Source of the DNA: Macrothele yani | Lineage: Eukaryota; Arthropoda; Arachnida; Araneae; Macrothelidae | Direction: 5' to 3' | Assembly: GCA_039090855.1 (NCBI GenBank) | Contig: CM077010.1 | Location: 44,844,905 to 44,908,904 of the forward strand | DNA: 64,000 nucleotides | Shown here: positions 24,216 through 35,530 of the stretch, piece by piece | Layout of the letters: the number at the start of each line of letters is the position of its first letter | Position numbering within the stretch: the first letter of the stretch is position 1 | The notes under the pieces: model-generated | Told to the model about the DNA's origin: nothing | Databases searched by the model: none | What the model saw: the letters and a program-made list of their open reading frames with translations, nothing else | Position numbers and translations under genes: made by a program

Positions 24216-24359
24216 GTATGCAGGTGGCAAGTTGTATTGACGTATGCTGTACAAACCTGCTTTATACATAATGTACATTATACTATGCTAGGTCTCTTGG
24301 AAGAGGAGGAACCCTGCAATTATAGAGATAAATTTTCAAACTGATATAATAGAAATGAA

Positions 24360-25960
24360 ATAATAAATTAGGGTTGCTACTAGATATAAATGAAAAGACC
24401 GAATTCGAAATTCATAGAAATATATTAAACTGACAATTCTTGATGTACCCGAACCATTCCAAACAAGCCGAGCAGCGTGGTACGGCGCATTTCCCTTCTG
24501 AAATAAGGCAGCAATAGAGGGGAAAGTCGTACGAAATAATAAATCAGTACTAGAGGGGAAAGTACTGAGTGGAAGTAGTAAATAAATCAGTACCAGACTA
24601 GAGGGGAAAGTAGAAAATAAGGCACTACCAGACTGAAGGGGAAAGTATTTCTATGAGTGGAAATTCATAGAAATATATTAAACTGCTAATCCTTCATATT
24701 CTCGAACGATTCCCAACACTTCGAGCAGTGTGGTACGGCGCATTACCCTTCTGATATAAAGGCAGTACTAGATGGGAAAGTGGTACGAGATAATAAGGCA
24801 GTACTAGAGGGAAAGTACTGAGGGGAAGTAGATAATAAGGCAGTACAAGAGGGAAAGTATTTCTATGAGGGGAAATCCATAGAAATATATTAAACTGCCA
24901 ATCCTTCATATTTCCAAACAATCCAAGCAGTGTGGTACGGCACATTACCATTCTGAAATAAGGCAGTACTAGATGGGAAAGTGGTACGACATAATAAGGC
25001 AGTACTAGAGGGTAAAGTAGATAATAAGGCAGTACTAGACTAAAAGGGAAAGAAAATAATAAGGATAATAAGGTAGTACTAGATGAGAAACTGATACGAG
25101 ATAATAAGGCAGTACTAGAGCGACAAGTACTGAGGGGAAAGTAGATAATAAGGATAATAAGGCAGTACTAGAGAGAAAAGTACTGAGGGGAAAGTAGATA
25201 ATAAGGCAGTACTAAACTATAAGGGACATTAGATAATAAGGATAATAAGGCAGTACTAGAGGGAAAAGTAGATAATAAGGCAGTACTAGAGGGGAAGTAG
25301 ATAATAAGGCAGTACTAGAGAGGAAAGTAGATAATAAGGCAGTACTAGAGGGGGAAAGTATTTCTATGAGGGGAAATTCATAGAAATATATTAAACTGCC
25401 AATTCTTCATATTTCCGAACCATTCCAAACAATTCGGGTAGTGTGGTACGGCGCATTAGTCTTCTGAAATAAGGCAGTACTAGATGAGAAAGTGGTACGA
25501 GATAATAAGGCAGTACTGGAGAGGAAAGTACTGAGGTGAACGTACATAATAAAGCAGTACTAGAGAGGAAAGTATTTCTATGAGAGAAAATTCAAAGAAA
25601 TATATTAAACTGCCAATTCTTTATGTTACCGAGCCATTCCAAACAATCCGAGTAGTGTGGTACGGCGCATTACCCTTCTGAAATAAGACAGTACTAGAGG
25701 GGAACAGCATTAAAGAATTACCCAGTCTGCAGTGATGTTTAAGTAGATGGTAAACGTCATAGTTTTCTGCATTTGAATGACTGGAACCAGGGTTATCCAG
25801 CTGAACCATGACATTTTCAGCAGGGTTCGATGTCCTGTGTTGCGACTCATTACTTTTGTCACTAGCATTCAAATTACGCAAGTTGTACCACAGTATCTGT
25901 TCTACTGGAGCTATCATAGAAGAAAGCCTTAAACTACCAATTCTTCATGTTTCTCTGGCA
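24360..25960. repeat. Higher-order satellite derived from a dead Tc1 transposase segment
   Basis: Five higher-order units of about 200-500 bp carry the text CATAGAAATATATTAAACTG followed by a GTGGTACGGCGCATTACC block and variable numbers of a 24-30-bp AATAAGGCAGTACTAGAGG subrepeat. On the minus strand the block translates as LFQKGNAPYHTARIV, the second-Asp region of Tc1 transposases with QD replaced by KG or NG. The blocks lie at about 24477, 24729, 24931, 25440 and 25657. A longer, diverged unit extends to about 25960, next to a Tc1 N-terminal remnant on the same strand. Confidence 0.8.
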
Positions 25961-26190
25961 TGGATGAGCAGTGATCGGCTCGCACCTTGATGGAAGTCGT
26001 AGTTCTTATCTCCAAAGACCAAGTTTTGAAAGTACTAGCCACAGTAGACCATGAGCACCGCACAAGCCTTCATATCTCGGAAATGCACTGACCCAGTCGT
26101 CTGGCAGTTAGAATTTAGCCTTTGCCAAAGTCGCTTAACTGTGCTGCCTATTCCATCTTCAGAACAAGAATAAAGCTGATATACAAGCTC
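25961..26190 (-). pseudogene. Tc1-like transposase N-terminal remnant
   Basis: The minus-strand text reads LSDFGKG, then TARRLGQCISE and a CSW-TV segment, which corresponds to the N-terminal helix-turn-helix of Tc1 proteins of the SDFDKGQIV type. It lies next to the satellite built from a second-Asp segment, so both may descend from one dead copy. Stops and missing sequence make the rest unreadable. Confidence 0.55.
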
Positions 26191-26568
26191 AGTATCAGGT
26201 GTCATTCATACCGTTTCACGACCTTCATAGGCAATGTCGTTTACCTGCAGTTGCCACAAATGGTTAAATACGCGCTGGCCATAATAATTTAGCACATCGG
26301 TGTGTGTCTAACGAAAGTGAATTACGTACAATGCCCAGCATCAGGCCTTTTGAACCTGAACTTTCATATCTCAGTTGTAGAGAAAACAATACGGGTGCAG
26401 AGAAAGTATAGATGAATCTTCATTCGAGTTGGAAAGGTTCAATGGTTCTCATCCACAGCTGATACATCCATTAAATGTCAAACACCTAGGATGCAGAAAA
26501 CGTTACATTCCTGCTTTAATTTCCCACATCGCGTTATTATTTTGTCAGGTGAACTGCGCAATTTATTA
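26191..26568. other. No recognisable gene
   Basis: I see no clear feature between the two Tc1 remnants. Confidence 0.4.
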
Positions 26569-27124
26569 CATGGACAATATTAGCAAAAGTATTCGGGCAG
26601 CACTATGTTATGGAACAAATAACTTTATTATCAAAATTAGTAGTTTGTCAGTCCAAATTTTGCTTATATTGACAGCAGCAACATGCCGAAGAATACTGTC
26701 AACCAATTTCCGTTAGGTCTCGACAGGAACGGCTCGCCATTCGTCCTGCAAAGCTGCTGCCAGAGTGGAGAGCGAAGATTGTTGTTCTAGTCGACTTTAT
26801 CATCCGTCACTCCAGTTTGTTCCTGAGGTGTACCTATGGGATTAGGATCAGGACTACGAGTAAGCCAATTCAACAATTCTACCTCACTTTCTGGAAACCA
26901 GCCCTGCATATGCCACGCAGTCTGACAGGAATCTTGATCGTATTGGAAGAGACAGCTGTCATTTCCATAATACTGTCACATTGTTGGCAGTGCATAGTTA
27001 TCCAGAACTTCAAGATACACTTCATAGTTCATGGTATAACAACCAACAGGCCGAGTCAAATCCACGAAAAGCAACTCCATACCATGATGGAGCCACCGCC
27101 GAGCTTAACAGTAGGAAAAACATA

Positions 27125-28319
27125 CACTGAAGAGCAATTGAATTAGAGATATCTGTCTAGTAACGTGTAGCACCACATTTCGCCCTGATGACGGCGGCGA
27201 TTCGTCTCGGCATGAACTCGACAAGACACCGGAAGCGTTGGGATCGCATACGGTTCCATGACCCCTGAACAAGCTTCCACAGTTCACGAAGATTTGATGG
27301 AGGAGGTCAGAGCCTCGAACATCTCTCTCGATGGCATCCCAGATATGCTCGATGGGATTGAGGTCAGGTGACCTAGCTGGCCAAGGAAGCGAGGTCACGT
27401 CGGTGGAGTGTTCATCCAACCATTCGGATACAATTCAGGAGCGATGGGCACGGTGCATTGCCTTGTTGCAGGATGAGGTTCCCAGTGGGATGTTAAAGAC
27501 GCACAAACGGGAGCAAATGGTCATCCAGGATATCCCGGTAAGGTTGACCTGTGATGGACGATGTCACACGTACCAGGGGTCCCATTTCAGTCCACGTAAA
27601 GAGTCCCCAGACAAGAATGCCACCCCCACCAGCTTAAAGATTACCCTGCTGGCAAGAAGGATTCATCGCTTCATGTGGTTTGCGCCGTACTCGTATCCTG
27701 CCATCCGCATGTACCAACGTGAATCTCGACTCATCAGTCCAGGCAACATTTTTCCACATGTCTAGGGTCCAGTGGCGATGTTCCCGCGCCCATGCTAATC
27801 TTTGCACCTTGTGATGTACGGTCAGCAGCGGTACCCTTGTGAGACTATGGCTTTTGTACCCCATAGCAAGGAGATGGTTCCGGATGGTGTGGCTGCTTAC
27901 ACGTTTTTGTGCACAAGCGTTAAATTGCCGAGTGATTTCTTGCACTGTGGCCCGTCTATCAGCTGTTACAATGCGAGCTAGATGATGACCCCGCTCATCC
28001 AGAAGCTGTTGTCCACGGCAGTTGGCCCTTGTAGGGATGGATTTCCCTGATTCGAGGTACTCACGGTGCACCCGTGACACAGTGGCTCGTGAAAATTCCA
28101 GTGCCTGCGCGACTTCCGAGAAGGAATGACCCATTCGTCGGGCCCCGACAATTGGCCCGCAATCAAATGAGCTTAGATCCTTCGTCTTACTTATTCCCGT
28201 CGCATCACTCCTTATATTGTCGGATCGCTGCATACGTCATGTCGTTTCTGGTTACAAGGCCACCCACAGCGCCACGTTTGCATAACGCCAGCTGTCTCCA
28301 ATTCAATTGCTCTTCAGTG
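27125..28319 (-). mobile_element. Tc1-like DNA transposon nested in an older Tc1
   Basis: The terminal inverted repeats CACTGAAGAGCAATTGAATT are near perfect at both ends, flanked by TA at 27123-27124 and 28320-28321. The length of 1195 bp is typical. The insertion interrupts the transposase gene of an older Tc1. Confidence 0.93.
27130..28233 (-). pseudogene. Tc1-like transposase (DD36E-type spacing), catalytic Asp lost
   Basis: An open frame at 27634-28233 (199 codons) holds both helix-turn-helix regions and the first catalytic block (VAWTDESRFTLVHADGRIRV). A stop follows near the GGGGILVWG block. The second catalytic motif reads QQGNAPC instead of QQDNAPC (about 27460), so the essential Asp is Gly. 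The Glu block WPARSPDLNPIEHIW is intact near 27360. The DNA distance between the second motif and the Glu is 109 nt, about 36 residues with one extra base. The lost Asp alone would abolish catalysis. Confidence 0.85.
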
Positions 28320-28935
28320 TAGTCTGTCGAAAATCGTTCACAGAGTTGTTGCTAAATCCAAGCACGCCCATCAGATTGGAAGAGTAAACAAATCCCTCCA
28401 AAGAACAGCTTTCTAGACGCCCATAGTCTAGGAACAATGAGAAGCATATGACTCCAAACATCGCTTCGGATTCACTGTAGGAATGTGTGGTTTCTGTGCT
28501 GCTGCTCTGCAATAATAAGTCAAAGAGTTAGTATCATAACTCTCTGCCGATAGTTATGATACTAACCGAACCATTACAAGCATTTACTACTTCTGCAGCG
28601 ATGGAAAGGGTAGAGGAAGAACGGCATTTCTTAACATTTCTTACCCTGGCTCTTCTGCCATTTTCTGTGACTTCGTGCGGCCTTCCTGAGCGATAGCGTG
28701 CGAAAAAGCTGTCGTTGCACCGTCCAACTTCCATGACATCCTATGACCAGCGTGGGCTGGACATAGGGAAGTTCACGTTTACGCGGCACATCTGCTTCAA
28801 AGTTACTGATAACACGACTGAACATCTCAGCTTTACACATATACCTCCAAACACACAGTCACCTTGCTGCGCAACCGTTCGTTGAACTTAGGCAAATATT
28901 TGGAAGTGTTCGAATACTTTTGGTAATATAATGTA

Positions 28936-29402
28936 GCTATAAAGTTAAGAAATTACAGTTCACATGTGAAAAGTGGCGTAACCATGTTTCAAAATGATGG
29001 GGGGGGGTCCGATCACACATACACAGTGATTGGACCCCTACAGATTATATGTATACATATATATATACAATAATATATACATACTGTATAAAATATTTTG
29101 GGACCCCGCTACACACACACACAAATGCAGGAGCAAAGCAGTTGCAGAGATGCGATCTAAAGCGCACGACATAGGCGCCTCTATTGGCGAATTGTGGAAC
29201 TTAGCGAACACAACTGCAAAACTATGATAGATTGGGCAGAAATGTATATTACAAAGTTGTAAAACTGACTTCGCTTATTAGGAATCGATATCGCTGTTTT
29301 ATTAAGTGCACATTATACACGTGTTTGCATTCTACGAAAAATCACAATCTTATATTATTAAATTTAGTCGGTTCACATCATAAAAAAGTGTGCGTTATAT
29401 CA
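28936..29402. other. No gene; simple repeats
   Basis: This interval contains a run of eight G at about 28999, a TATATA-rich stretch near 29050-29090 and a short CA run near 29112. No coding signal is visible. Confidence 0.5.
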
Positions 29403-29985
29403 TTATTTTACTCTGATAATAATGTCTTCCACTCTTGTCATCTTTCTGATCCACGAGTTCCTCTTCTTATCTCTCCTGGTCACACCAAGCATGCATGTCT
29501 CCATGCTACTCTGAGTTGTCTGCAGTATTTGCATGTCTCTTTCAGTTAAGGTCCACGTCACTGCACCATATGTAAGCACTGGAAGGATGCATTGATCAAA
29601 CACTTTTCTTTTAAGACATAATGGCATATTGCTCTTGAAAATTATGCTGTTTCTTCCAAAAGCTCTCCAGGCAAGTTTTATACGAGGATTAATTTCTTCA
29701 TCAATGTGACCCTCACTTGATATCTGCTGTCCAAGATAAGCGTACGTATCCGTTTTCTCCAGCTTTTCTCCATCAGTCGATAAATCTTCATCTCTTGTAA
29801 AAGCATTGTGCATCGCTTTTGTCTTCTGAAAGTTCATTTTTGATCCCACTTCTTTACTCTTGTCAGCAAGTTCCTGGATCATACTCTGCAGCTCTGATGG
29901 AGTAGTTGCAAAAATGACTACGTCATCAGCAAAACGAAGGTGAGTTAGATAATCTCCATTAATCTTTATGAATTTCAAAAATAAG
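29403..29985 (-). pseudogene. Non-LTR reverse transcriptase fragment
   Basis: Near the right end the minus-strand frame reads INGDYLTHLRFADDVVIF, the FADD catalytic box of the reverse transcriptase. It is followed by MNFQKTKAMHN, AYLGQQISSEGHIDEEI and RIKLAWRAFGRN, the thumb region of RTE-like elements. The frame is open to its truncation at about 29403. The endonuclease domain and the palm upstream of FADD are absent. Confidence 0.8.
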
Positions 29986-30095
29986 CTGGAGTAACATGGA
30001 GGAGATTGGTACAAGACAGACCATTGTGGAAGAAACTTGGGGAGACCTTCGTCCAGCAGTGGATTGATAATGGTTGATGATGATGATGATGGATA
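29403..30095. mobile_element. RTE-like LINE copy with inverted 5' segment
   Basis: The left part (29403-29985) encodes the reverse transcriptase region on the minus strand. The right part (about 29984-30095) encodes the C-terminal end of the same family on the plus strand (AGVTWRRL, then WKKLGETFVQQWIDNG) and ends in a GAT-rich tail. The order, with the 5' piece reversed and joined to the 3' piece, is what twin priming during target-primed reverse transcription produces. The sequence between the RVEDI and AGVTW blocks is missing. Confidence 0.75.
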
Positions 30096-30279
30096 ATACA
30101 TTTCCGAAAAATTTCGGGGGAGGAGTCCGTTACATTGGGGATCCCCGACTCTGAAAATCTGGAGAGGTCCTGACCCCCCCCCAACCCCCAGTGGTTACGC
30201 CTATGCATGGAAGGATGCATGGAAGCATCATGTGAGGTACGAAGATGTGCCGAATATTGTTAATAAGGTGAGTGGGAAA

Positions 30280-30440
30280 TATTTTGAGACAGTTTGTCCA
30301 TGTCGAAAGAATGCGCAAAGAAATTCTTACTAATAAAAGTCATTGATCTCAATTGAAAGGAAGGAAAGGTAGAGGAAAGCCGAGAAAATTATGGGAGGCC
30401 CATATTCATGAATATTTGCATGATAAAAAAAGAAAAGTTA
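30280..30440 (+). pseudogene. Possible LINE C-terminal remnant
   Basis: The text reads FVHVERMRKEIL and, after a stop, GRKGRGKPRKLWE, which resembles the GHV-R...GRPRKRW end of non-LTR retrotransposon proteins. It is short and damaged, so the assignment is weak. Confidence 0.4.
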
Positions 30441-30890
30441 GTAAAATCATGCAATGCATTCATTATGATACGCTTTCCAACATACCAGAAATCATTACTC
30501 AAGTTATTTAATAATGGCTGGGAAATATATCTCGCTCCTGTGTCCTGACCTTTTACCCCATTTCGATGATATTCAACAGAACCAGTTCTGTGTATCTCTG
30601 GAGCAACATGATATAGTTTTGTCGCAATGGAAGCATGTTTACGCAAGTTATGATGCAAAAGCGCAATGAAATGGATCCCGCTCCTATGTCGTGACCTTTG
30701 ACCCCATTTCCCCCATTTGCAATAGGATTCGTCCCTAGGTGGTTTCCTACCACATACTAAAATTTCATCGAAATCGAACCATTTTTACGCGAGTTATTGG
30801 GCAGACGGGTAGACAGACGGACAAAGCTGGAGCATATATACGCTTCTTCAACCTACGGTTGGAAAGCGTGAAAAATGAGTGTGAAGTACA
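30441..30890 (+). repeat. Unclassified dispersed tandem repeat, family B
   Basis: About three subunits of roughly 135 bp share blocks such as GACCTTTGACCCCATTT and TGTCGCAATGGAAGC. The copy ends with GACAGACGGACAAAGC and TTCAACCTACGGTTGGAAAGC. The other copy is on the opposite strand at 61741-62350. No protein family is recognised, and the short frame at 30739-30960 is a reading of the repeat. Confidence 0.7.
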
Positions 30891-32089
30891 AGATCTTTAT
30901 GTGAAACAGGCGACGGATGACAAGGAAGCTCCAGTTGCGTGTCTAGATCGCTGTAAATAGGAAACATTGATACAACAACATTAAGTAAAATTTAGTATCG
31001 GCAGTTTTAAACTTTAATCTGGCAGATAATCTTTTTCTGATTGGCTGATCTCTCAATCTCAGAGTATAGGTTAATGATATGCACGAGAGTAAACAGAACT
31101 GAAACTGTATGAGAGTAAACAGAACTGAAATTGTATGAGAGTAAACAGAACTGAAACTGTATGAGAGTAAACAGAACTGAAATTGAAAAGCGTTCCTGCT
31201 TGAATACTTGTTAGCTTCCCTCCTAAAATTCCATACTTTGCCAGATAGTACAGACATGGTAGGTAAATTACAAGCAACTTAAGTCGTTAAAATGTTTCTC
31301 CTCTCCGTAGGTTAGCGACGTTTGACAATCTCTGATAGAGAAGGCATTTAATGTTGGAAACAATCTCTAATTACTTCATGACTGGAACACTAATATAGAA
31401 CAGCATGCAGGAAATGAACAGCAAGCTTGAAAAAAGAATTTATGTGAAACACCACATCAAATAAGCTTCAAGCATGGAGCAGGACTCAAAGATTCACTCG
31501 AGGGAAACAAAATTAATTACGGAGGAGTTAAACTACCATTTACAGCTTTGCGGATGGAAGGGGAATAATTAGTATACCACAGCAAAACGCAACTAAGTGA
31601 GATCAATCCAAATACTTCAAAATATTCTTCGGGTGAAAGAGATATAACTTTTCGTCTGCAATACGACTTCAGAAAATGCAAGCACACAATGTTGCGGAAA
31701 AAGTCCCTTTGCCACTGAAACTCGCAAGAGGAACTGAAACAGATTTCAGAGATTTGTAACTGAAAACTAAATAAGTTTAAGATATCTTACCCTGTAAAAT
31801 GAATCTGGGGGTAAATATGCGTTTCACATGAATAAGCAATTGTAGTACGAAAGGACGTGAAGCAGAAGGCAGGAATATTCATAACAGAATAAGCATATTT
31901 AAGGAATTCGATCGGTTGGTTGGCATTTATTGGCGCAAGGATCTCAACAGGCCAACGAGTGCCAGCTAGGGGAATTCAGTGCTGTTCTTCTCATAATTCT
32001 CCGACAGACAGTATTAAATTCGCAAAAGTAGACCACATCACATGTCCGGAACCCAGCATCAAACAAATAAACAGCAATAGAATTAATTC
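30891..32089. other. No gene apart from a short tandem repeat
   Basis: Apart from the 26-bp array at 31084-31188 I see no coding or RNA feature. Confidence 0.5.
31084..31188 (+). repeat. 26-bp tandem repeat, four copies
   Basis: Four nearly identical copies of a unit reading GAGAGTAAACAGAACTGAAA plus six more bases. Copies alternate between AAACTG and AAATTG variants. Confidence 0.92.
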
Positions 32090-32531
32090 TACAAATTTTG
32101 AAGATGACAATCCGATTTTTGGTGTAAATATCACAAGGATGGTAAGTCAGATAACATCCGAAAACTTGAAAATTTCGTCGTCCTGGAGCGGTAATCGAAC
32201 CTGCGTCTCCCAGAGGGCGCTCTGGTATGCTAACCACTACACCACCCAGAACGACCAAGTCTCAAGTTTCCGATTAATTTGAATATAACCATCAAGGATT
32301 CGCTAGTCGAAGCAACCAGATATCGCCCGGGTATGCTATCTGGTACCCGCGTCTCCCAGATAGCATACTCGGGCGCTATATGGGAGACGCGAGTTTGATT
32401 CCCTCTCCCGGACGACCAAATTTTCAAGTTTTCAGATATTATCTGACTTACCATCCTTGTCACATTTACACCAAAAATCGGATTGCCATCTTCAAAATTT
32501 GCATTTTATAGTGTCATCTCGTATTTCTTTT
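32090..32531. mobile_element. SINE family 1, head-to-head inverted pair
   Basis: A minus-oriented copy with a tRNA-like head at about 32180-32251 faces a partial plus copy whose head fragment is at about 32361-32415. Their tails (TTGTCACATTTACACC) run outward on both sides. Between the heads lies a near-perfect hairpin with arms of about 20 bp at 32317-32370 (CGGGTATGCTATCTGG and its complement). The whole structure can fold back on itself. Confidence 0.78.
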
Positions 32532-32628
32532 ATGATTTATTTGCTCCTCCGGGCAATCACGGGATTGGATTCTTAACCTCCAGATTCGCTAATGTCGGTT
32601 GCTTCGACGAGCGAATCCCGTGTTGTTT

Positions 32629-32853
32629 ATATTCAAATGAATCGGAAACTTGAGACTTGGTCGTTCTGTGTGGTGTAGTGGTTAGAATACCCGGACGCTA
32701 TCTGGAAGACGCGGATTCGAGTCACGCTCCAGGACTGCGAAACTTTCAAGTTATCGGATATTATCTGACTTACCATCCTTGTCACATTTACATCAAAAAT
32801 AGGATTGTCATCTTCAAAATTTGTATTATATTGTGTAATCCCGTATTTCTTTC
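32629..32853 (+). mobile_element. SINE family 1, single full-length copy
   Basis: This copy shows the layout without an inverted partner: a leader with TCGGAAACTTGAGACTTGG, a tRNA-like head at about 32664-32735, then the ATTATCTGACTTACCATCC body and a TATTTCTTTC end. It defines the family boundaries used for the two foldback copies. Confidence 0.8.
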
Positions 32854-32953
32854 GGAATTGATTCTACTTATGCATTCATCTCTCTTGCGCTACAAAGACT
32901 AAACACAACAGAAAAAAATACAAGAAATTATCATTTTATAATTAATTCAGTAT

Positions 32954-33180
32954 TTAGAACAAAAGATAAATAGCACAGAGAACAAGCACCCTAGAATAAC
33001 GCAACAAGTTACGAAGCCAATTGCAATACAGCAGGCGTTTATGCGTATCAGGTTCCTTCAGTTCTTGGACAACTTTCACTTTGCAATCATGAAGCTGCAA
33101 TCGTTCAGTCGCTTTCTGTACTGAGCCGCAAGAAAGTTTCACTTGCTGAGATAAGCGACGAAGCAAACCATCAACACTTT
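32954..33180 (-). pseudogene. mariner-like transposase N-terminal fragment
   Basis: The frame reads LLRRLSQQVKLSCGSVQKAT, then VKVVQELKEPDTHKRLLYC, the helix-turn-helix and linker found in DUF4817-type mariner-like transposases. The catalytic domain is absent. No terminal repeat is recognisable. Confidence 0.7.
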
Positions 33181-33929
33181 CAGCTTTCCGATATCGTAAG
33201 AGTCAACTGTGTACCGCTGATTTACTTACCACAAATATGCTAAGGAAGATTTTTCTCGAATTCTTCTATGCACTGTTTGTAACACTGCTCTTGCAAATAA
33301 GGTTCGGTAAATAAATTTTCTGCTTCCTCGTGAAATCCATGCCTCTGCGCAAATGGCGACTCTAAAGTGAGCAACCTTCGTGGCACACAGGGAACCAGTT
33401 ACTCATTTCTGGCACTCTGCCAATTTTTTTCAGGCATTCGACACGCACCATATTTGACTTCGACGAGATGCTGACTCGCGTTGCCACATACTGGTTAAGA
33501 TTCGTTTTTCACAGCATACGCAATAATTTCTTTAATTCAGATATAGAAAACTTTACGATCACTCTATAAGAAGTTGCGAATAAAAAAAAATTAAATATGC
33601 AAACCTCTTGTTTAATGGAACTTACTATTTTTCGCGATCGTAAAAGTACAGAGAGCAAGAAACAACAAAGGACGTAAGCACACGAAATAGTAATGTTACG
33701 CTTCTTTGATTTTTTGAAATGACCACGTTTAACTTTTTTTCAAATGACCACGTTTTACTGAAATCTGTTTTCTTATGCAACGGAAAGAAAGAAGTGCAAT
33801 GTAGCATTAAGCGGATATTGTCAAATTACGTCATTTCGGTTACGAATAGAGCTATTTGGAAACGAGAAGTTACAAGGCAGAGAATCTAAATTGTTCCATT
33901 ATGAGACGAACTTAACCAAGAGAGATAAC
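33181..33929. other. No recognisable gene
   Basis: This is AT-rich sequence without a recognised family. Confidence 0.5.
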
Positions 33930-35530
33930 ATCAAATTTTTAGTCGTAATAAACACGTCTTTTATATCCTTTTCGGCACGAATAAAAAGTTTCAAACTTAT
34001 TCATAATCAATGAAACCGGATAGAAAAAATGTCCGGATTGTACAACCAATAAAACATCCAAAAATAGAGTTACTTACTTGCACCAGCAACTAAAAGGTAT
34101 GTTATTAAAATTAAATTTTCAACAAAACCTTTTTCAGAGCAGAAGGAAGTATCAGAAACAAATAGATTTCCAAATCGAACGGTTAAAAGAAGAAATATAG
34201 TAGGAAACATGATAAAATTTTACGCCCCTTAGCTGAAGCATTTTGGATAATAGAAAAGTTGAAAATATGTGAGAAGTATTCTGCACAGCAAAAGCTATGC
34301 TAAGGAAGAAGAATACGTCTCCAGAAAGCAGAAATAGGGAGAAGGTTTTAACCTTTACGCCCGGCCCCTAGCGGGAAAACTGTATTATTTGAAGAGGATA
34401 ATATTCCTTATCTTTATTGTTGCGAATGATATTTGGTTTAAAAAATAGCAATTTCCGAATAAGAGCTTTAGAAGCGAAGATACAGCTGTAAACATAAGTA
34501 CATAAACACCGCCTAGCGACAGAACTGTGAACTACAAAAAACAAAAAAAAACAAAAAAGAATTCGACAAGTACAAGTCTAAAGCGTTTAACAAAGTAAAT
34601 GGTATCCGGTGTTAAAATATGTTTTTAATCGAACGTTTAGAAGCAGAGATATCGAGATAAGCAGATTAAATATTTGGGACACCCCCCCCCCCAATGAGAA
34701 ATTGGGCATCATTTTGGGACAGGAATACACATAAAATGTTTTTATAGTTAGTAGTATCTGACCGCAGAATTTTTTCAATCGTGTTCTTAGTCCCGCAGAA
34801 ACTGCTGCGAACATAGTGTAAACAGAAACGTGAATTTACGCCCTTTAGTAGCATATTCGTTAAGAAAAATTTGGAATTGAATGCAGAACGTATCGCAACA
34901 CTCTCCGATAAAGGAAGAAGTTTCCAAATCGGACTCGTAGAAGCAGAGATATCGGGAAAAACATGACATGTCTACCCTCCTGGCAGGAAAACCATGCGCT
35001 ATTTTAAGCAGAGGGTGTTCTTAAAATAAACACTTACGCCCATTGGCGGCCAAACCAGTGGCGGCGGAACCGCCAGGGCACAGACCCGGTCAATAATTTT
35101 AGCTAAGATTTTTATTTATTTATTTATTTATTTATATATTTGGCATATGTGCGATTCTTTATTGTGATGTGCCTTAGAAAGTTCCTCTAGGTAAGTGGTC
35201 ATTCGGTCCTAATCCCAAACAAAGCTCCTTAGGCATTGTTTTTCCTCTGTTCCGGGAAGCGGGAATGGAGAGGTGGGGGGGGGGGGGGAGTGCTCCACGA
35301 TTCGAAATTTCGGGCCCGGTCAACGAACATTACCTTCCGCCGCCCATCGGTCAAACTTTTTTTTTTTTGATTGATTGCTTGAAGGTTTACGACTACCCTG
35401 GGCAGCTCAATAGGCTATAATTATTCGCCCGTTCCTAATTTTGGGCCACTGTTTCTAGAGAAAGGAGAAACCTAGTGTTACGAGACAAGCACGGCATCTA
35501 TGCCTCACCGAGATTCTAACCCGGACCTTT

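Larger units (their letters stand above)
26650..28840 (-). pseudogene. Old Tc1-like transposase, split by insertion
   Basis: The N-terminal half lies at 28322-28840. It contains SGRPHEVTENGRRARV, a conserved Tc1 GRPR-type linker, and then QSDGRAWI after the first Asp region. The C-terminal half (about 26650-27122) begins PTVKLGGGSIMVWSCFSW and continues to WLTRSPDPNPIG and a tail like QDEWRAVPVET. When the inserted element and one TA are ignored, the reading frame runs across the junction without a gap. Stops and shifts elsewhere show it is an old pseudogene. Confidence 0.75.
26569..28933 (-). mobile_element. Old Tc1-like transposon interrupted by a younger Tc1
   Basis: The ends share ATATTA(C/G)CAAAAGTATTCG just inside TA dinucleotides at 26567-26568 and 28934-28935. 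Without the insertion at 27125-28319 and one TA copy, the element would be about 1168 bp. Its transposase halves lie on either side of the insertion on the minus strand. It is strongly diverged, so it predates the insertion. Confidence 0.75.
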
